A DNA stretch of 64,000 nucleotides from Leptura quadrifasciata (GCA_963675555.1 OY776673.1:20080351-20144350), one strand, 5' to 3'; shown: positions 23,930 through 35,475, numbered from the stretch's first letter. Made by a program: numbers and translations. Notes: generated by a model not told the origin, from the sequence alone.

Positions 23930-24745
23930 TTATTTGTACTGCATTTTACTTATTCTTATAATAAATTGTATTTGATTTTTTACTTGTTCTTTTATTTGTT
24001 CACTCTCACTACAAAGATTTGTAAGATCTGGGACCTTGTTTACTTATCCCGACTGTAGGTCGTAATAAATATTATTAATGAGTAGCAATAATTAAAATGT
24101 GGATGAATTATTGTGTTGCATATAATTAATTTTGACCATTATGTTAAATCTGCGGTTATTCTTTGGAAAAAGGATATCTTGTCGCCAATTTTCTTACATA
24201 AATAAACAACATGTTTTGAAAACGTTAACAGTTGATGTAAAATAATTCCTAAGTATTTAATTTCATTTACATATTCAACTTTGTATTATTAATATGCAGA
24301 AACTCTTGAACATTTATATATTTCTGGCAATTAGCTTTAGTTCCGAGAACCATACATTTAGTTTTTCATTATAGAGTTTTAATTTATTTGTACATAGTCA
24401 TCTATAAAATACACAAAGTTATCTATTCATTATATCCGTGATTACAAAATGAATTTTTTCCAGATACAGAATTTAATGTGTCATCCGCAAAAAAGTTTAT
24501 ATATGAATTTTTTAAGACACGACTTATATCATTCCCATATATAATGAATAGATAGGGCCCCAACACACTACCCTGTGGCACCCCATATGAACTAGGGATT
24601 TTAGTTGTTTGTTTAGTTGTTGTTGTTTACTTTGGTCTTACACCTATCTTCTAAATAATTTTTAATCCATGTTAAGGCTGTTTCTGTAACACCATACTCA
24701 CTTAATTTTTAACTAACCTACATCTTCTCAAATGCTCGCTCACAC
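23930..24745 (-). pseudogene. LINE reverse transcriptase fragment, family B
   Basis: Minus-strand remains of a non-LTR polymerase: SEYGVTETALTWIKNYLEDRC (about 24710-24650), GVPQGSVLGPYLFIIYGND (about 24580-24525), FFADDTLNSV (about 24495), a LGTKANCQKYI-like segment near 24320, a FSKHVVYLCKKIGDKISFFQRI segment (about 24205-24150) and IHPHFNYC near 24090. The catalytic ADD is kept, but stops and frame changes are frequent. The fragment at 34920-35130 belongs to the same family (shared TKANCQK and SKHV-YL). Confidence 0.75.
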
Positions 24746-24769
24746 TCAAAACTACATTACTTCATTGAT

Positions 24770-24885
24770 TTCGTTTTGAAAATGCGTAAATTTACCAAAA
24801 ACTCAATATCAATTTTTTGCACCATCACGATATTTTTCTATATACTACGTATACAGGAAAGTAAAAAGGTGAATTAGGTATGCAT
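24770..24885. repeat. Dispersed repeat unit, copy at 24.8 kb
   Basis: Shares the order AAAACTCAA, CACCATCACGATAT-like, CTATATACTACGTATA and GGAAAGTAAA with 35850-35940, a region bordered by tRNA-like sequence. Likely part of a SINE or other short mobile element. Confidence 0.5.
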
Positions 24886-26036
24886 TGTGTTTCCACTATT
24901 GCATTTAATTGCTTTAATATCAAATAATACGATCATAAAATACTGCTGACGTGTATCATATTTTCAAAACACAATAAGAATTGAATACAAGCATTTTTAT
25001 GGCCTAAATTTTACAACCGATTCTTGATACTCTTATAATAATCGTTCTCGAACCATTCCTAGCCGTCAGCGTGATGATTTACTTCACTTTTTGTTCTAGC
25101 GATTGGAATAGAAGCGGGGTTTATTTAGTGATAATATATTTTCTTTACAAAATAAATTTTAAGAAAAAGTTTTTAAGATATATTGGTTCGAAGTGTTTCG
25201 TTCCATTTCTTTATAGCTCTGTGCAGTGTCACAGTGAACGATAATTGAATTTGTTTGTGTGATTTATTGGGTCTAAACAGAATTTGTATCATTTTAGACC
25301 ACGTAAAAGGTAGCGTGTAGTAACACGGAGTCACAAAATATCGAGCCGCAATTGAGGATTAATATTCTTTCCTCACGTAAGCTGTTACCTAAATGAAAAT
25401 CGTTATGAGTTATGGTAATAATTCCGGTTTTGCTCTCAGAATATTAATAACGTTTTATAAGTTAATTAACTTACACATCTATTTAAGAATAACGCGAGAA
25501 AAATGTGGTAATAAACTGTTTAAGTGTTTTATAAAAACAAGAGCAGTCGTAAATTCACAGCATGGTGGTATGATATGTAGCTCACTAAGTTTTATTACAT
25601 TATGACTCTAAACTGTCGTGTGCGAACACAAAATGTAGATTCATGAACATTTATTTTTTAGCTGTGGCTAGTCGACCGTTAATGGTTGGCCATATTGCGC
25701 CTTTTCGGCTAAATATAGGCAGTAGATAAAAAGTGAGGTTATATTATTTGACACTAATGGTGTTGACTGTTTTGTGTTTGCTGCGTAGAACAAGATTAAC
25801 AAATATATCAACTGCAAGTTGGTATTATAAGTAATAATTGTTTTTAAAATATGACTACGCTTAGCTTTTGAGGAATCGATTATTAAAATAACTGTAAATT
25901 TTTATTTTATAAATTTGGTAATAGGACAACTCCAAACCCTTCTATACTTAATTTTTACGAAATTTTTAAATAGTCATATGAGTAAACTTTTCTCGGGGAG
26001 AAAATGGCTAAAACACTTAAAATTATCCAGTGAAAT
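24886..26036. other. Anonymous AT-rich DNA
   Basis: No recognisable gene. The short plus-strand frame at 25393-25605 has no family resemblance. Confidence 0.45.
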
Positions 26037-26070
26037 ATTAGATAGACAGATAGATAGATAGATAGACTTT
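26037..26070 (-). repeat. (TCTA)n 3' tail of the CR1-like LINE
   Basis: About eight TCTA-type units (GATA on the plus strand), directly after AATAAAGT on the minus strand. This is the element's 3' terminal repeat rather than an independent microsatellite. Confidence 0.7.
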
Positions 26071-26229
26071 ATTTAACTACATTCACATTTTTTACAATAT
26101 TTGTAGCAAGTCAACAGAATACACGGATCTGCTTAGTTACCAGTCGGCAATTAACAGAAACAATCAAATTAAAATAATGTCTTAACATTAAATATATCAT
26201 AATATTTTTATGTATATGACAAATAGACA

Positions 26230-28403
26230 AATAATGGTAACAAACATACAAATATTGAATAAAAACAAAACAAAGCTGTGTTTTAGGATAATTTTTTTAA
26301 TTTTTGACTTAAAACCAACTAGATTTAACTGCTTGATTTGTGTAGGCAAATGATTGTAAAGGTTTAAATTGAGGGAGTTTTTTTTTACTAACTGCTAACG
26401 GTAACGTGGATTCATAAGAAGGCCTGCAGAACGAGTATTGTGTTGATGGTAATCAGAGTGGGTAGAGAAATTGTAGACGCTCTCATGAATTCTGATCAAG
26501 CTGTAATATATGTAGAGTGAAGGAAGAGGCATAATGCCTTCTTTAATAAATATAGGTTGACAGTGTTCTCTAAAGTTGACATTTACAAAAATTCTTACAA
26601 TTTTCTTTTGTTGCCGAAAAGCTTTTATTGCATGTGAGGAACTTCCCCACAAGACAACTGCATAACATAGTTTTGAATGAAAAAGGGAAAAATAAATATT
26701 TTTCAGTACGTTAAAATCAATAAAAGCTTTTAATTTTCTGAAAACAAAAGTAGTGCTAGCGAGCTTCAAATTAAGTTGTTCTATATGATGTGACCAGTTA
26801 AGGTTATCGTCCAGATACATAGGCACCCGTAGTTAGATGTCTATTTGAAGATATGGTGAGCTTTTGCGTTTTTCCATAGTTGAGCGTTAACTTATTTGAT
26901 GTAAACCAATTTTGAGCTAGTTTTTCGTGTGATGATGAGAGATCTAACAAGTTGTTTATGTTTTTATCAGAATAGAGAAGCGTGGCATCATCTGCAATCA
27001 GAATAGTCTTGGTGGGGTCCATACATTGAGAAAAGTCATTGACATAAAGTATGAACAGTAGGGGCCCCAAGACAGAACCTTGAGGTACCCCGTGCGTGAC
27101 ATTTAGAAAATCAGAATTATTATTGTTTATGGACACACTGTTTGCGATTTGTTAAATATGACTCAAAAAGGGTAAGAGATAATCCTCTAATACCACATAA
27201 TCGTACCCTTTTTATTAGTATGTCGTGAGAGACATAGTCGAAGGCCTTGGAGAGATCACACAGTGAGATAACTGTGTGAAGACCTGCCTCAAGACCTTCA
27301 ACTATATCGCTCACGACCCTAAGGACAGCTTGGGAGGTCGAACGTCGAATTTTTGTTTAATTCAGGCAAGGAATTTATTAACTTTTCTGCCATAGATGTG
27401 AAATGATTGTTAAAAACGTCATGGGAGATATCAGATTTTATGGTCTTAGCCTGAGAATTGTTTATCTCAAAATTTATGATCCTCCAAGCATCTCTGGCTC
27501 TGTTTTCTGAATCACTTATAAATTTGTTGTAAGCCATTTTTTTGGCATTTTTTATTTCAGTCAGGTACTCTTCTTTTAAAGTATTAAAAGTAGAGTAATG
27601 TTCGGGATTTCTGGTAACATTACAGATTATTTTAATGGACGATAATATGTCCCTCTTTTCGCGTAGTGAGTCATTGTACCAGATTTTGGGTATAAATGTT
27701 TTGTTATTATAACATATTTTTAGCGGAAAAATACGTTTTACTAATGAGCTAAATGTGTATACTTGATGTTCAGTCAGGTAAACAGTATCGAGATTTGCGT
27801 TATAAAATATACTCCAGTCAGTATCTAGCAAATCAGATAAATAGGGGTCTATCAAACCTACCTCATATCCGTCCTGTCCCAGATTTGTCAAAACATTATC
27901 GATACAGCTGGCGGAATGGGCCGTAACTCTTTTAACTCAGAAATAGTGATTGATAGGCCAAAGGAATTTAAAAGACATATTAGTTCATTAAGGTTGCCAG
28001 AAGCAGCTTTAAAGTCTACATTAAAATCTCCAACCAGCACTACTTTGTTATATTTATTGCTGAAAAATTTCCCAACACAAGATCTATATATAGTTATAAA
28101 AACTGTATTTATGCATGAAATTTCAACATCACAGAATTCTGCATTAAGTTCACTGCAGAATTTTGAGAGTAGTAAAGGTTTGTATTTAATATCGTGTTTT
28201 AAAAACATAGAGACACCTCCATGCATATTTCTAGTTCTGCAAAATGAACTTACCAATTCATATCCAGGTAAATTTATAGTATTTAAGTTTACCTCTGTTT
28301 GCCAATGTTCAGATAAGCAGATTATACCATAGGCATTTTTATCAAGATACAATGACATGCTGTCTACCTTATTAGAAAGACATTGAATATTAGTATGCAT
28401 CAT
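26230..28403 (-). pseudogene. CR1-like ORF2: endonuclease and RT, defective
   Basis: AP-endonuclease domain: HTNIQCLSNKVDSM at the start, CLSEHW near 28310, RTRNMHGGVSMFLK, and VVLVGDFNVDF near 28015 (the Asp-Asn pair of the active site). A frameshift near 27905 leads into CIDNVLTNLGQDGYEV and YLSD, after which the SDH end of the endonuclease is missing. The linker runs to 27319. The reverse transcriptase then starts abruptly at TSQAVLRVVSDIVEGLEAG, followed by LCDLSKAFDYVSHD (about 27260), HGVPQGSVLGPLLFILYVND (about 27090) and IADDATLLYS (about 26995). The frame shifts near 26815, and MYLDDNLNWSHHI leads to the C-terminus near 26395. The block between FDLPSCP and TSQAV lacks the fingers (roughly 130 residues by family expectation). 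Confidence 0.85.
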
Positions 28404-28405
28404 AC

Positions 28406-29556
28406 TTACGCAGGATATATTATTTGTAGTATTTTTTGGTAAGGGTAAAATATTTTGTATGTCCTTAGGTCCATCTTCTTCCTCGGGTGAAAAAAACGGT
28501 TTATATGAGCACCTTCGGGCCAGACATCGGGGGACATAGCATTTGAAAGATTTTTTTCATGAATAGTAACTTTAAATGACGAGTAGTATTGTGGATACAT
28601 AGACCTCATTTCGTCCACAATCACTTCTGGGAATGATATTTTTAGAATGTTTTTTAAGTCATCGGCTTTCATTTCAGGATGCACTTTATATACATGAAGA
28701 AATGCTAGTTTTGGTATAGTTTTAAAAGTAGTATCGTTGCCAGTAACCATTTGACCAATTATAGGTTTATTTGTCCTTCGTTTATTTTTGCTTACAACTT
28801 TCGTAAAAGGCTGATCATCATTATTATTAAGTTTAATAACTTCGGCAAATTTTAATTGTGTTTCAGTCTCAGAGATGAGACTGAAACACAGATGCTCGTG
28901 AGATCCTCGTGTGTTATTTTCTTTTTGCTGACCGCTTTATTTTCTACGTTATGCCAGTTATTTTTATTTATATTTATATTAGAACCGCTTACACTATGGG
29001 CGATTTCAGCTTTCGTAGTGTCATGAATTGACGATATTTTGTTCGATGCTTTGTGAGGGAGACTGTTTTTAATTTGTACAGTGCTCGGGTAATTTAAAAC
29101 ATGATTAGTAGATGGCACAGCGGAATCTTTATTGGAAGATTGTCTGTCAAATTTTTCGTAATCAATTAAATTATTTAATAATAACACTTGCTCTTTTAGA
29201 GAGTTAATAGTCACATGTTGATTGGAGATAACTAAGTCTTTTTGTTTTAATAGTTCTTTGAGGTAAGCTATTTCAATTATGTGTCCATTGGTATTATTGA
29301 TATCGTAATCTTTGATACCACACAATGATTTGTCCTTGTCGACCTTGTCGTCAACTGTGTCCGTGTTTACAGGATCATTACAACAATTTATTCTAGTTAC
29401 ACTAACAAATTCAACATTTTTAAGTCCATCAGCACAACTAGCATGCGTCATGGTACCACATATAACGCATTTTACACCACTTAATGCAGGCGTCTTACAT
29501 CTTTTGCATGGTTTTACGGAGTTTAAATTATTCACGTCTATCACTGTTGGCGACAT
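28406..29556 (-). pseudogene. CR1-like ORF1 protein with zinc finger, one frameshift
   Basis: Nucleic-acid-binding ORF1 protein of a LINE. The N-terminus from the ATG at 29556 carries a PHD-like Cys/His cluster: CKRCKTPALSGVKCVICG, then HASC and CC. A stretch rich in Leu/Ile/Lys (AYLKELLKQKDLVISNQ and onward, about 29265-29175) could form a coiled coil. The C-terminal domain (28750-28406) has LHVYKVHPEMKADDL and VWPEGAHINRFFHPRKK, typical of the RRM-like domain in arthropod LINE ORF1 proteins. The frame breaks near 28875 at a 14-bp-stem palindrome. The stop at 28406 is followed after two bases by the ORF2 ATG. Confidence 0.85.
28857..28890. other. 14-bp palindrome at the ORF1 frameshift
   Basis: TGTGTTTCAGTCTC and GAGACTGAAACACA form a perfect inverted repeat around a six-base AGAGAT spacer. 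It sits exactly where the ORF1 frame is lost, which suggests the mutation itself created the palindrome. Confidence 0.7.
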
Positions 29557-30869
29557 CTTTGAATGATTATTAGATCGGCATGTGCTAACAAAAATTCAAT
29601 TTTATAACTTTTTATGGATGAAAATTTTGATATAGTATTAATTTCTGGAACTTGGCATAAATAAAATTATAATATACGATTAAACGATTTTAATATATTA
29701 AGAAAGGACAGGTCTGATGAAAAAGGTGGTGTTGCCATCTATATTTCCGTTAAAATTACCTATAACTTCGCACAATTCATTTCCTGGCCTTGATAGAATG
29801 AAACGCCTTATAATTCAAGAGCTGAGGAAGATTCCAAAGAATTCTGTGACTGATCTGTAATGTCTTTAAACAATCTTTAATAATCCCTATTTCTATATCT
29901 AATTACATAAATTCTGTGCGTCCTATTTCACTAATGTCTTGCCTTTTACAAACGTTAGAAATAATTATAAAAGTCATGATAGAATCGAAGTTAGAAGAAA
30001 TCAATTTGTTACCTAATACTCAATTTGGTTTTTGCATAGGTAAAGGCACCATAGGTTGTGTTTACCGAGATCCAATGAACATTTTTAAGTAATAAATACT
30101 TTTCCGCATTGTTTCTAGATATAGCTAGTGTCTAGGAAGCGTTCTCTTGAATATACTTTATAGTAAAATGATCCAGCTTAGAATGTTGTCAACATTTCTT
30201 GCTAACATTGATTTATCTTTAAGAGGTTAAGTATTTATTCGATGTGATAATGAACTAATTGGATCAAAAGAAGTTAATAAGGGTTTGCCACAAGGTTCTG
30301 CACTTATTCTATTCCTTTTTTATTTCATACATATATTATCGATTTGCATGATGTCGATATTGAAGAAAATGCTGGTGACTTCTGTATACACGTCAATAGA
30401 TATTCATGGGTATTCTAAAATAAATCTTATATTTTACAAGTCACATACTGGGTCTATTTTAGATTATGGATGTTTTGATTGCTAGCCTACCACATAAAGA
30501 TTAATTAATTTAAACACGCTTTATTATAAGGTACTGAGAATTGTTCTTGGCGCCATAAAATCTACCCCTACTTCCGTCTACATGCAGAATGTGATGAACC
30601 GCCATTACGTCTTTCTGGCATAGAAATTTATCTTGAAATATAATAATTTTGTTCAGTATATTCTCCTTCCAGAACTTGCCCAATTGACAACCCAAGACTT
30701 GATAAATCCGCAATGGCAAAATAAATCATCTCCTACTTTGACAAATGCTTTTGTTAAGTTGGGTGATTATGATTCTAGCAGTAAGGCGACTAATTTATCA
30801 TTCTTTATTTTTTTATACATATATCTTCTCCAATCTTGTGTCATTTTTACAGATGGCTCCAAATCATGT

Positions 30870-30958
30870 AATAATAATAATAATAATAATAATATGTCTT
30901 TATTCAAAGAAAGGGCGAAGTTCAGTTTGGTAAGCCTTACGCTGACCATCTGCTCTTA
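30870..30958 (-). mobile_element. Truncated LINE 3' end inserted in RNase H
   Basis: On the minus strand this reads as a short 3' UTR with GAATAAAGACAT followed by an ATT repeat. It splits the RNase H reading between FTDGSKS and CAVYIQNTQD. Only some 90 bp of the element remain. The flanks share GTAAT, at most a five-base target duplication. Confidence 0.55.
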
Positions 30959-31239
30959 CAGTAATGGTGTAGTTTGTGCTGTCTATATTTAAAATACACA
31001 AGACTGCTTCAAGTTTAAGTTAAGTAATATGTGCTCTATATGTACTGCAGAATTTACCGGAGTAACCAAGATGCATTACTTTTTAATAAATTTGAATGGG
31101 AAGTGGCATCTATATTGCGCAGACAAACAACGTCTTCAGTTCTCATGACCACAACATTAGTTTCAAAGAAGTATTGCAGCCGAGCGTATGCGTTTCGAAG
31201 GTGTTTTTAAAAAGTGATTTCATGATGAACGAGTTTAAT

Positions 31240-31646
31240 CTTACCTCTCACCACTACTCAATTTACTATAGTTTGTATAAAACTAGCAGGTTGGCCACTA
31301 TCATTTTTTGTCTGTTCCATGACCTATGGCATACTGATGAGAACTAATAAGTTCGAAATCGGTCTATGTCTGGTCGAATTGACAAATGATATTGGCTACC
31401 ATTCTTTCACGATTTGTAAGGTGTAATTCAATGCTGGTCGGGGTATTTGCCCGCTGAATAGTTGTTTCCTACAAATCATATATTATAATATATGTATAGG
31501 TAGGGTTAAGTCCACCTAGGACTGAAAGGTCGCCGCTCTCAGGTACTTGCAGAATCGCAAGTCGCTATACACCCATGGACACATCTATGGTATATAGTAG
31601 CAATTGACCATATGAGAGGATTCACTTACCTCTCACCACTACTCAA
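31240..31646. mobile_element. 363-bp insert with 22-bp flanking duplication
   Basis: Identical 22-mers starting CTTACCTCTCACCACTACTC lie at 31240-31261 and 31625-31646 and enclose 31262-31624. The interior has no recognisable protein, no tail repeat and no clear inverted ends. The duplication length is within the range seen for LINE-driven insertions, but a tandem duplication cannot be excluded. Confidence 0.6.
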
Positions 31647-32620
31647 GTTTAATTTTGTTGAGGATGAAATATTAGTAGATTAGGTGGCACAGTATCCAAA
31701 AATGTATTCATGTTTAAACAAAATTTCTTGATATCCATGTGTCTTACGAATTGTGTATATTTCTGAAACTTCATATCGTGAGTTACAGAGTAACACTCAA
31801 CAGCTCCAACATTTCCTCCTCTTCCATCTGAAAAAGCAGATATAGTTGCCTTTGATATTTACAAAGAGCAATATTTTCGATATTCACTTGATCGACGTTC
31901 ACTGATAACTAATTTCTCTCTGTAGAGATGCTATCTAGCGTCTGGACGCGGCGGATACACACTGCTATCGGATGCAGCAGCCAGACGCAATTAAAAGACT
32001 CTGTATACATACCTTTCCTTTAAATTAGAACCTGCGCAAAAAATATTGTTTTATAAACATTTTAATTATGACTGATTCGACTTTTTTTGGCAAAAACTAT
32101 AGAGAAGTAAAACCGGTTAAAAGGCCTGGATAAAAATGTTGTGTTTATTTCTGACAAAGCTCACTATGATATAAGAGACAATATTATAGCAGAAAAGTTG
32201 GCTAAGGAGGCATGCATTGATGGAGATCTGATTGATAAAATAACTTATTTTAACATAATTTCGGTCATAAAACAAAATATGGAAAAACTATCTAAAAAGG
32301 AATGGATTAAAGTATGCAATAACAACTATATGTGCTGTAAAATTTGGGGGCATGAACCTATGAACTTTTACTTATTTAAAATGAAATTATCTGAAAGACT
32401 CTTTTGTTACTGCAATGGAAGCTTAGATAATATAAACTTTTGAATGTCAGCATAATTCAAATCAACCACATTTTTAATGCAATAATTCGTTAATAATAAT
32501 ATAACACTGCCGCAGTGCAGCTCTTTGCTTTATTATTGTCAGGAGTGATCGATTGAAAAAAACATTTTACAATTTTCTAATACTTACTAGACGCAAAATT
32601 TAATTAGTTTATGTTAAGTT

Positions 32621-33585
32621 AGCTGTAGTTTCCTTACGTATACTTCTTTTGTGGGTTAACCCATCCACATGATTACCTAGTTTTATCATATGAGATTCTA
32701 TCGGAAAGTTCTATTTTTTAAATAAATTTATGATCAGAAATAAAGGGGATCATTACAAACTAATTAACATAATTTAATTTTTACTATTTGCATGAGGCTG
32801 AAATTTTACGTTCCACTAAAAATAAAATTATTAAATTCTTTAAAATCATTTACTTAAAAGAGGAAAATTTGCTAAAATATAACAATAGTAATTTTATAAA
32901 TTTCACTCACCCAAATTAAATTTTCTCTTTTACCGAGTGCTAATGTGGAACCACATGACAAAATGTCAGTCCAAACCAACGCCTCTCGGTGCACTGTTCG
33001 GCATGTTATGAATGAAATTAATTATTCATATTTGGAGGTATTTACATTGCGTTCACATGCAGATTTGACTGAAGTTCTGAAAGTAAACTCAACTGGAATC
33101 CAATTCGACCCTGCGAATACGGCCATGTTTATTTACATGGTACATAATGATATTCTAAAAACCTTTGATGTTGCATTCAACATTAAGGTAGCAATGGGAC
33201 ATAATGCCCCTTCTTGTTCAGGTATAAGTAGTTATAGGAAATGGAATTTTTACTGCGGTGGAACAAATGTATAGTTTAATATAGAGTGTTCCGAAATTAC
33301 ATACGTCCATTTCAACAGATAAATATTTAAATGGCGTACAGTCGACTTGATTTCGTTACTGAGATACTTAGACACTGAGTTACTTTAAAATTAATTAAAA
33401 GAAGAAAGTCACAATTTTTTTTTTAAATATAATATGTATGCATCTTCAAAATTAGATAGAAATTTTCATTTCGAATACTAAGCCGATAAGCAATATGTCT
33501 AGTTTTATTTCCATTTAGCACTAAAAAGCTACATAATTAAAAAATAGCCCCGTGACAACTTAAACAAAGTGTTCCATTTAGGAGT
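32621..33585. other. AT-rich DNA with one unrecognised frame
   Basis: The only notable content is a 109-codon plus-strand frame (32945-33274) beginning MEPHDKMSVQTNASRC. It has mixed, non-repetitive composition and a Cys/Trp-containing end (SSYRKWNFYCGG). I do not recognise it. It is not next to a promoter, splice site or related frame, and may be chance or a transposon fragment. Confidence 0.3.
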
Positions 33586-34060
33586 AATAGTATATTGTTT
33601 TATTAGGAGTAAAAGTGATACTTTTGTGACGAGTCACAAAAGTGTCTTTTACTCCGAATAAAATATGTTTTTTCCTCAAATGTCGATTAGCTATAAAAAT
33701 AATAAAGATAAAAAATTTAGCTATGCGTTGCCATTAACAACGGAAGTAAAAGTCCGCTCGAGCGTAAGAAAAAGTACTTTTACTTCCGTTGCTAATGGCA
33801 ACGCACAGCCGTCTGAAATGTCAAACTTTAATGTCATGAAATGAGTAAGAAATATCATGTTTTTCTGACGTTTGAAGAAAATAGTATATTGTTTTATTAG
33901 GAATAAAAGTGATATTTTGTGACGAGGCTGTAAGTTTACCGGAAGAATGAAGTGAGTCCGACAATTACAGACGAGTCACCAAAGTGGCTTTTACTGCGAA
34001 TAAGACATGTTATTTTTCATAACATTTCGTACTCATTTCATGACAAGGAAGTTTGACATT
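33586..34060. repeat. Cluster of nested hairpins and direct repeats
   Basis: Two direct copies of TAGTATATTGTTTTATTAGG lead into AGTAAAAGTGATA-like sequence (about 33588 and 33882). The first closes into a hairpin across TTTTGTGACGAGTCACAAAA. Between the copies, TGCGTTGCCATTAACAACGG and its extension (about 33724-33751) pairs with 33781-33807 around a short spacer. A third inverted pair joins about 33822-33862 with about 34012-34060 (ATGTCAAACTT and TCATGAAATGAGTA). This looks like MITEs inserted into each other. No protein is encoded. Confidence 0.7.
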
Positions 34061-34094
34061 ATATTTTTTTGTAATTGCCTAGTTCCTGTATTAT

Positions 34095-34915
34095 ATAGTA
34101 GTCGATGTCACGAGTCGGGATTTTTGCTTTTTTTGCCAGAGCGCCAATCTAGAGACCCTCCCCTGTTTTCGAAGTCGTTGAACAGGATGGTGGGGATCCC
34201 GCAATTTGATTTCCTCGGCAACCCCCTCAAATTGGCCAAAAACCACCCCCAAAGTGTCGTTTTCAGTGAACCCATTTATTTTCTCCAGTTTTACGACTAA
34301 CTGTTGTACCCTCGAGTAGAACGGAAGTCCCTCGAGGATTTGACATCAGCCACCCCTACATCAGGCTTCCAACCCTCTAGGGGGTAGGTGACCAGGATTG
34401 TGTAACCACCACTGGGGGTTATTTTCACCCTTCAAAGGGATGGGAGAAAAATAACATTTTGTAGTAGGCGTACCACCTGCCTCATTGAAACGCCTCCTAC
34501 AAAATATTCATTTTTTCCCAGCAAAAATTTTTTTCTACCTCTTTGAAGGGTGACGACACCCACAGGGATGGTTACACAACCGTGATCACCTGCCAACTTC
34601 CTCACAGAAACACTTCCTGTAAAATATCAATTTTTTTTCCACAAAAAAATTTCAATTCTCCAACCTCCTAGAGAGATGGAATCCTGGTGTACTCTACTCG
34701 AGGGAATAACAATTAGTCGAGAAACTAGGGAAAATAAAGGGGTTCACGGAAAGGGCACTATGGGGGTGGTTTTTGGCCAATTTGAAGGGGTTGCCGAGGA
34801 ACAAAATGTGGGACCCCCACCATCGTGTTCAGTGACCTCGAAAACGGGGGGGGGGTCTTTAGATTGGCGCTCCGACAAAAAAAGGTACCCCTTCCGACTC
34901 CTGACCTCGCCTATA
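34095..34915. mobile_element. ~820-bp near-complete palindromic foldback element
   Basis: The two halves are imperfect reverse complements over nearly their whole length, with a centre near 34505. Outer arms pair 34103-34345 with about 34670-34909, sharing GAGCGCCAATCTA, TTGGCCAAAAACCACCCCC, and CCCTCGAGTAGA. Inner arms pair about 34370-34450 with about 34535-34610 through CACCCTTCAAAG and the GGTTGTGTAACC-like segment. It is GC-richer than its surroundings and encodes no recognisable protein. Its right end touches a LINE fragment. Confidence 0.8.
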
Positions 34916-34919
34916 GACG

Positions 34920-35130
34920 GCTAGGTGCAAATAAATTAAAACTCAATAATGAAAAGCCTCAATTTATGGCTCTCGAAACCAAAGCTAATTGCCAGAAAAT
35001 ATATATATTGTCGATAGTTTCTGCTCATTAATAATACAAGGGTTGAATTTGTAAATGAAATTAAATACTTAGAAATTATTTTAAATCTCTAACGTTTTCA
35101 AAACACGTTGATTATTTATATAAAAACTAG
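34920..35130 (+). pseudogene. LINE fragment, family B
   Basis: The plus-strand reading LGANKLKLNNEKPQFMALE then TKANCQKIYI, with KHVDYLY further on, matches the segment after the catalytic site in the family B copy at 24150-24330. It has stops and frame changes. It begins where the palindromic element ends. Confidence 0.65.
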
Positions 35131-35475
35131 CTATTCTACTCTCTATTCTATACTAATATGGCCCGTTTCCGCAATAAATTTTTATTTCGCCCAATCTTCG
35201 TTATCTTTCAACCAATCGTAATAAAATAACAATTGGCAATGAAAAGAGAAATTTTTGGAAAAAAAAACTGTTTGTAACAACTCGGACAAACTTTTCCATT
35301 TAGGAATAAATAAATTATTGTGTCACAATTTTTTGTAAATCTGCCGAACTAATGTGTCCCTTTCCCACAACAAATTTGTATTTCGTCAAATCGCCGTCAT
35401 CTTTCAACCAACCTTAATAAAAAATTACTTCAATAAAAAAAATTATTGGCAATGAAACAGAAATTAAAAAAAAAG
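35131..35475. other. AT-rich DNA, no feature seen
   Basis: A CCAATCTTCGTTATCTTTCA / CAAATCGCCGTCATCTTTCA pair (near 35188 and 35386) is a diverged direct repeat about 200 bp apart. Nothing coding. Confidence 0.4.

Larger units (their letters stand above)
26037..29600 (-). mobile_element. CR1-like LINE with ORF1 and ORF2
   Basis: The most complete retrotransposon here by domain content. Reading right to left: ORF1 from 29556, ORF2 from 28403, and a 3' UTR ending in TAAATAAAGT plus a TCTA repeat tail (26037-26070). ORF2's ATG lies two bases after the ORF1 stop. Three defects are visible: a frameshift in ORF1 near 28875, a frameshift near 27905 in ORF2, and loss of the reverse transcriptase fingers near 27316. 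The CR1-like assignment rests on the ORF1 zinc-finger type and the microsatellite tail and is provisional. Confidence 0.85.
29700..32620 (+). pseudogene. LINE with RNase H domain, heavily decayed
   Basis: Plus-strand non-LTR element of a clade that carries RNase H (I or R1 type; the exact clade is uncertain). Pieces: finger region near 29740-30020 (SFPGLDRMKRLIIQEL), palm with GLPQGSAL near 30282, an LRIVLGAIKSTPTS segment near 30525 before the linker, and the RNase H start VIFTDGSKS (about 30841) with its first catalytic Asp. TAEFTGVTK (about 31045) includes the second catalytic position, and AHYDIRDNIIAEKLAKEA (32157-32210) corresponds to the GIPGNExADxLAKEA end of RNase H. Two later insertions split the domain. 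Stops and frameshifts throughout. Confidence 0.7.

Noticed and set aside
27916..28332. Plus-strand 138-codon gene
   Set aside because: Antisense to the endonuclease domain of the CR1-like LINE; no motif of its own.
33586..34060. CRISPR array
   Set aside because: Repeats are few, unequal and inverted, with no regular spacers; the context is a eukaryotic transposon region.
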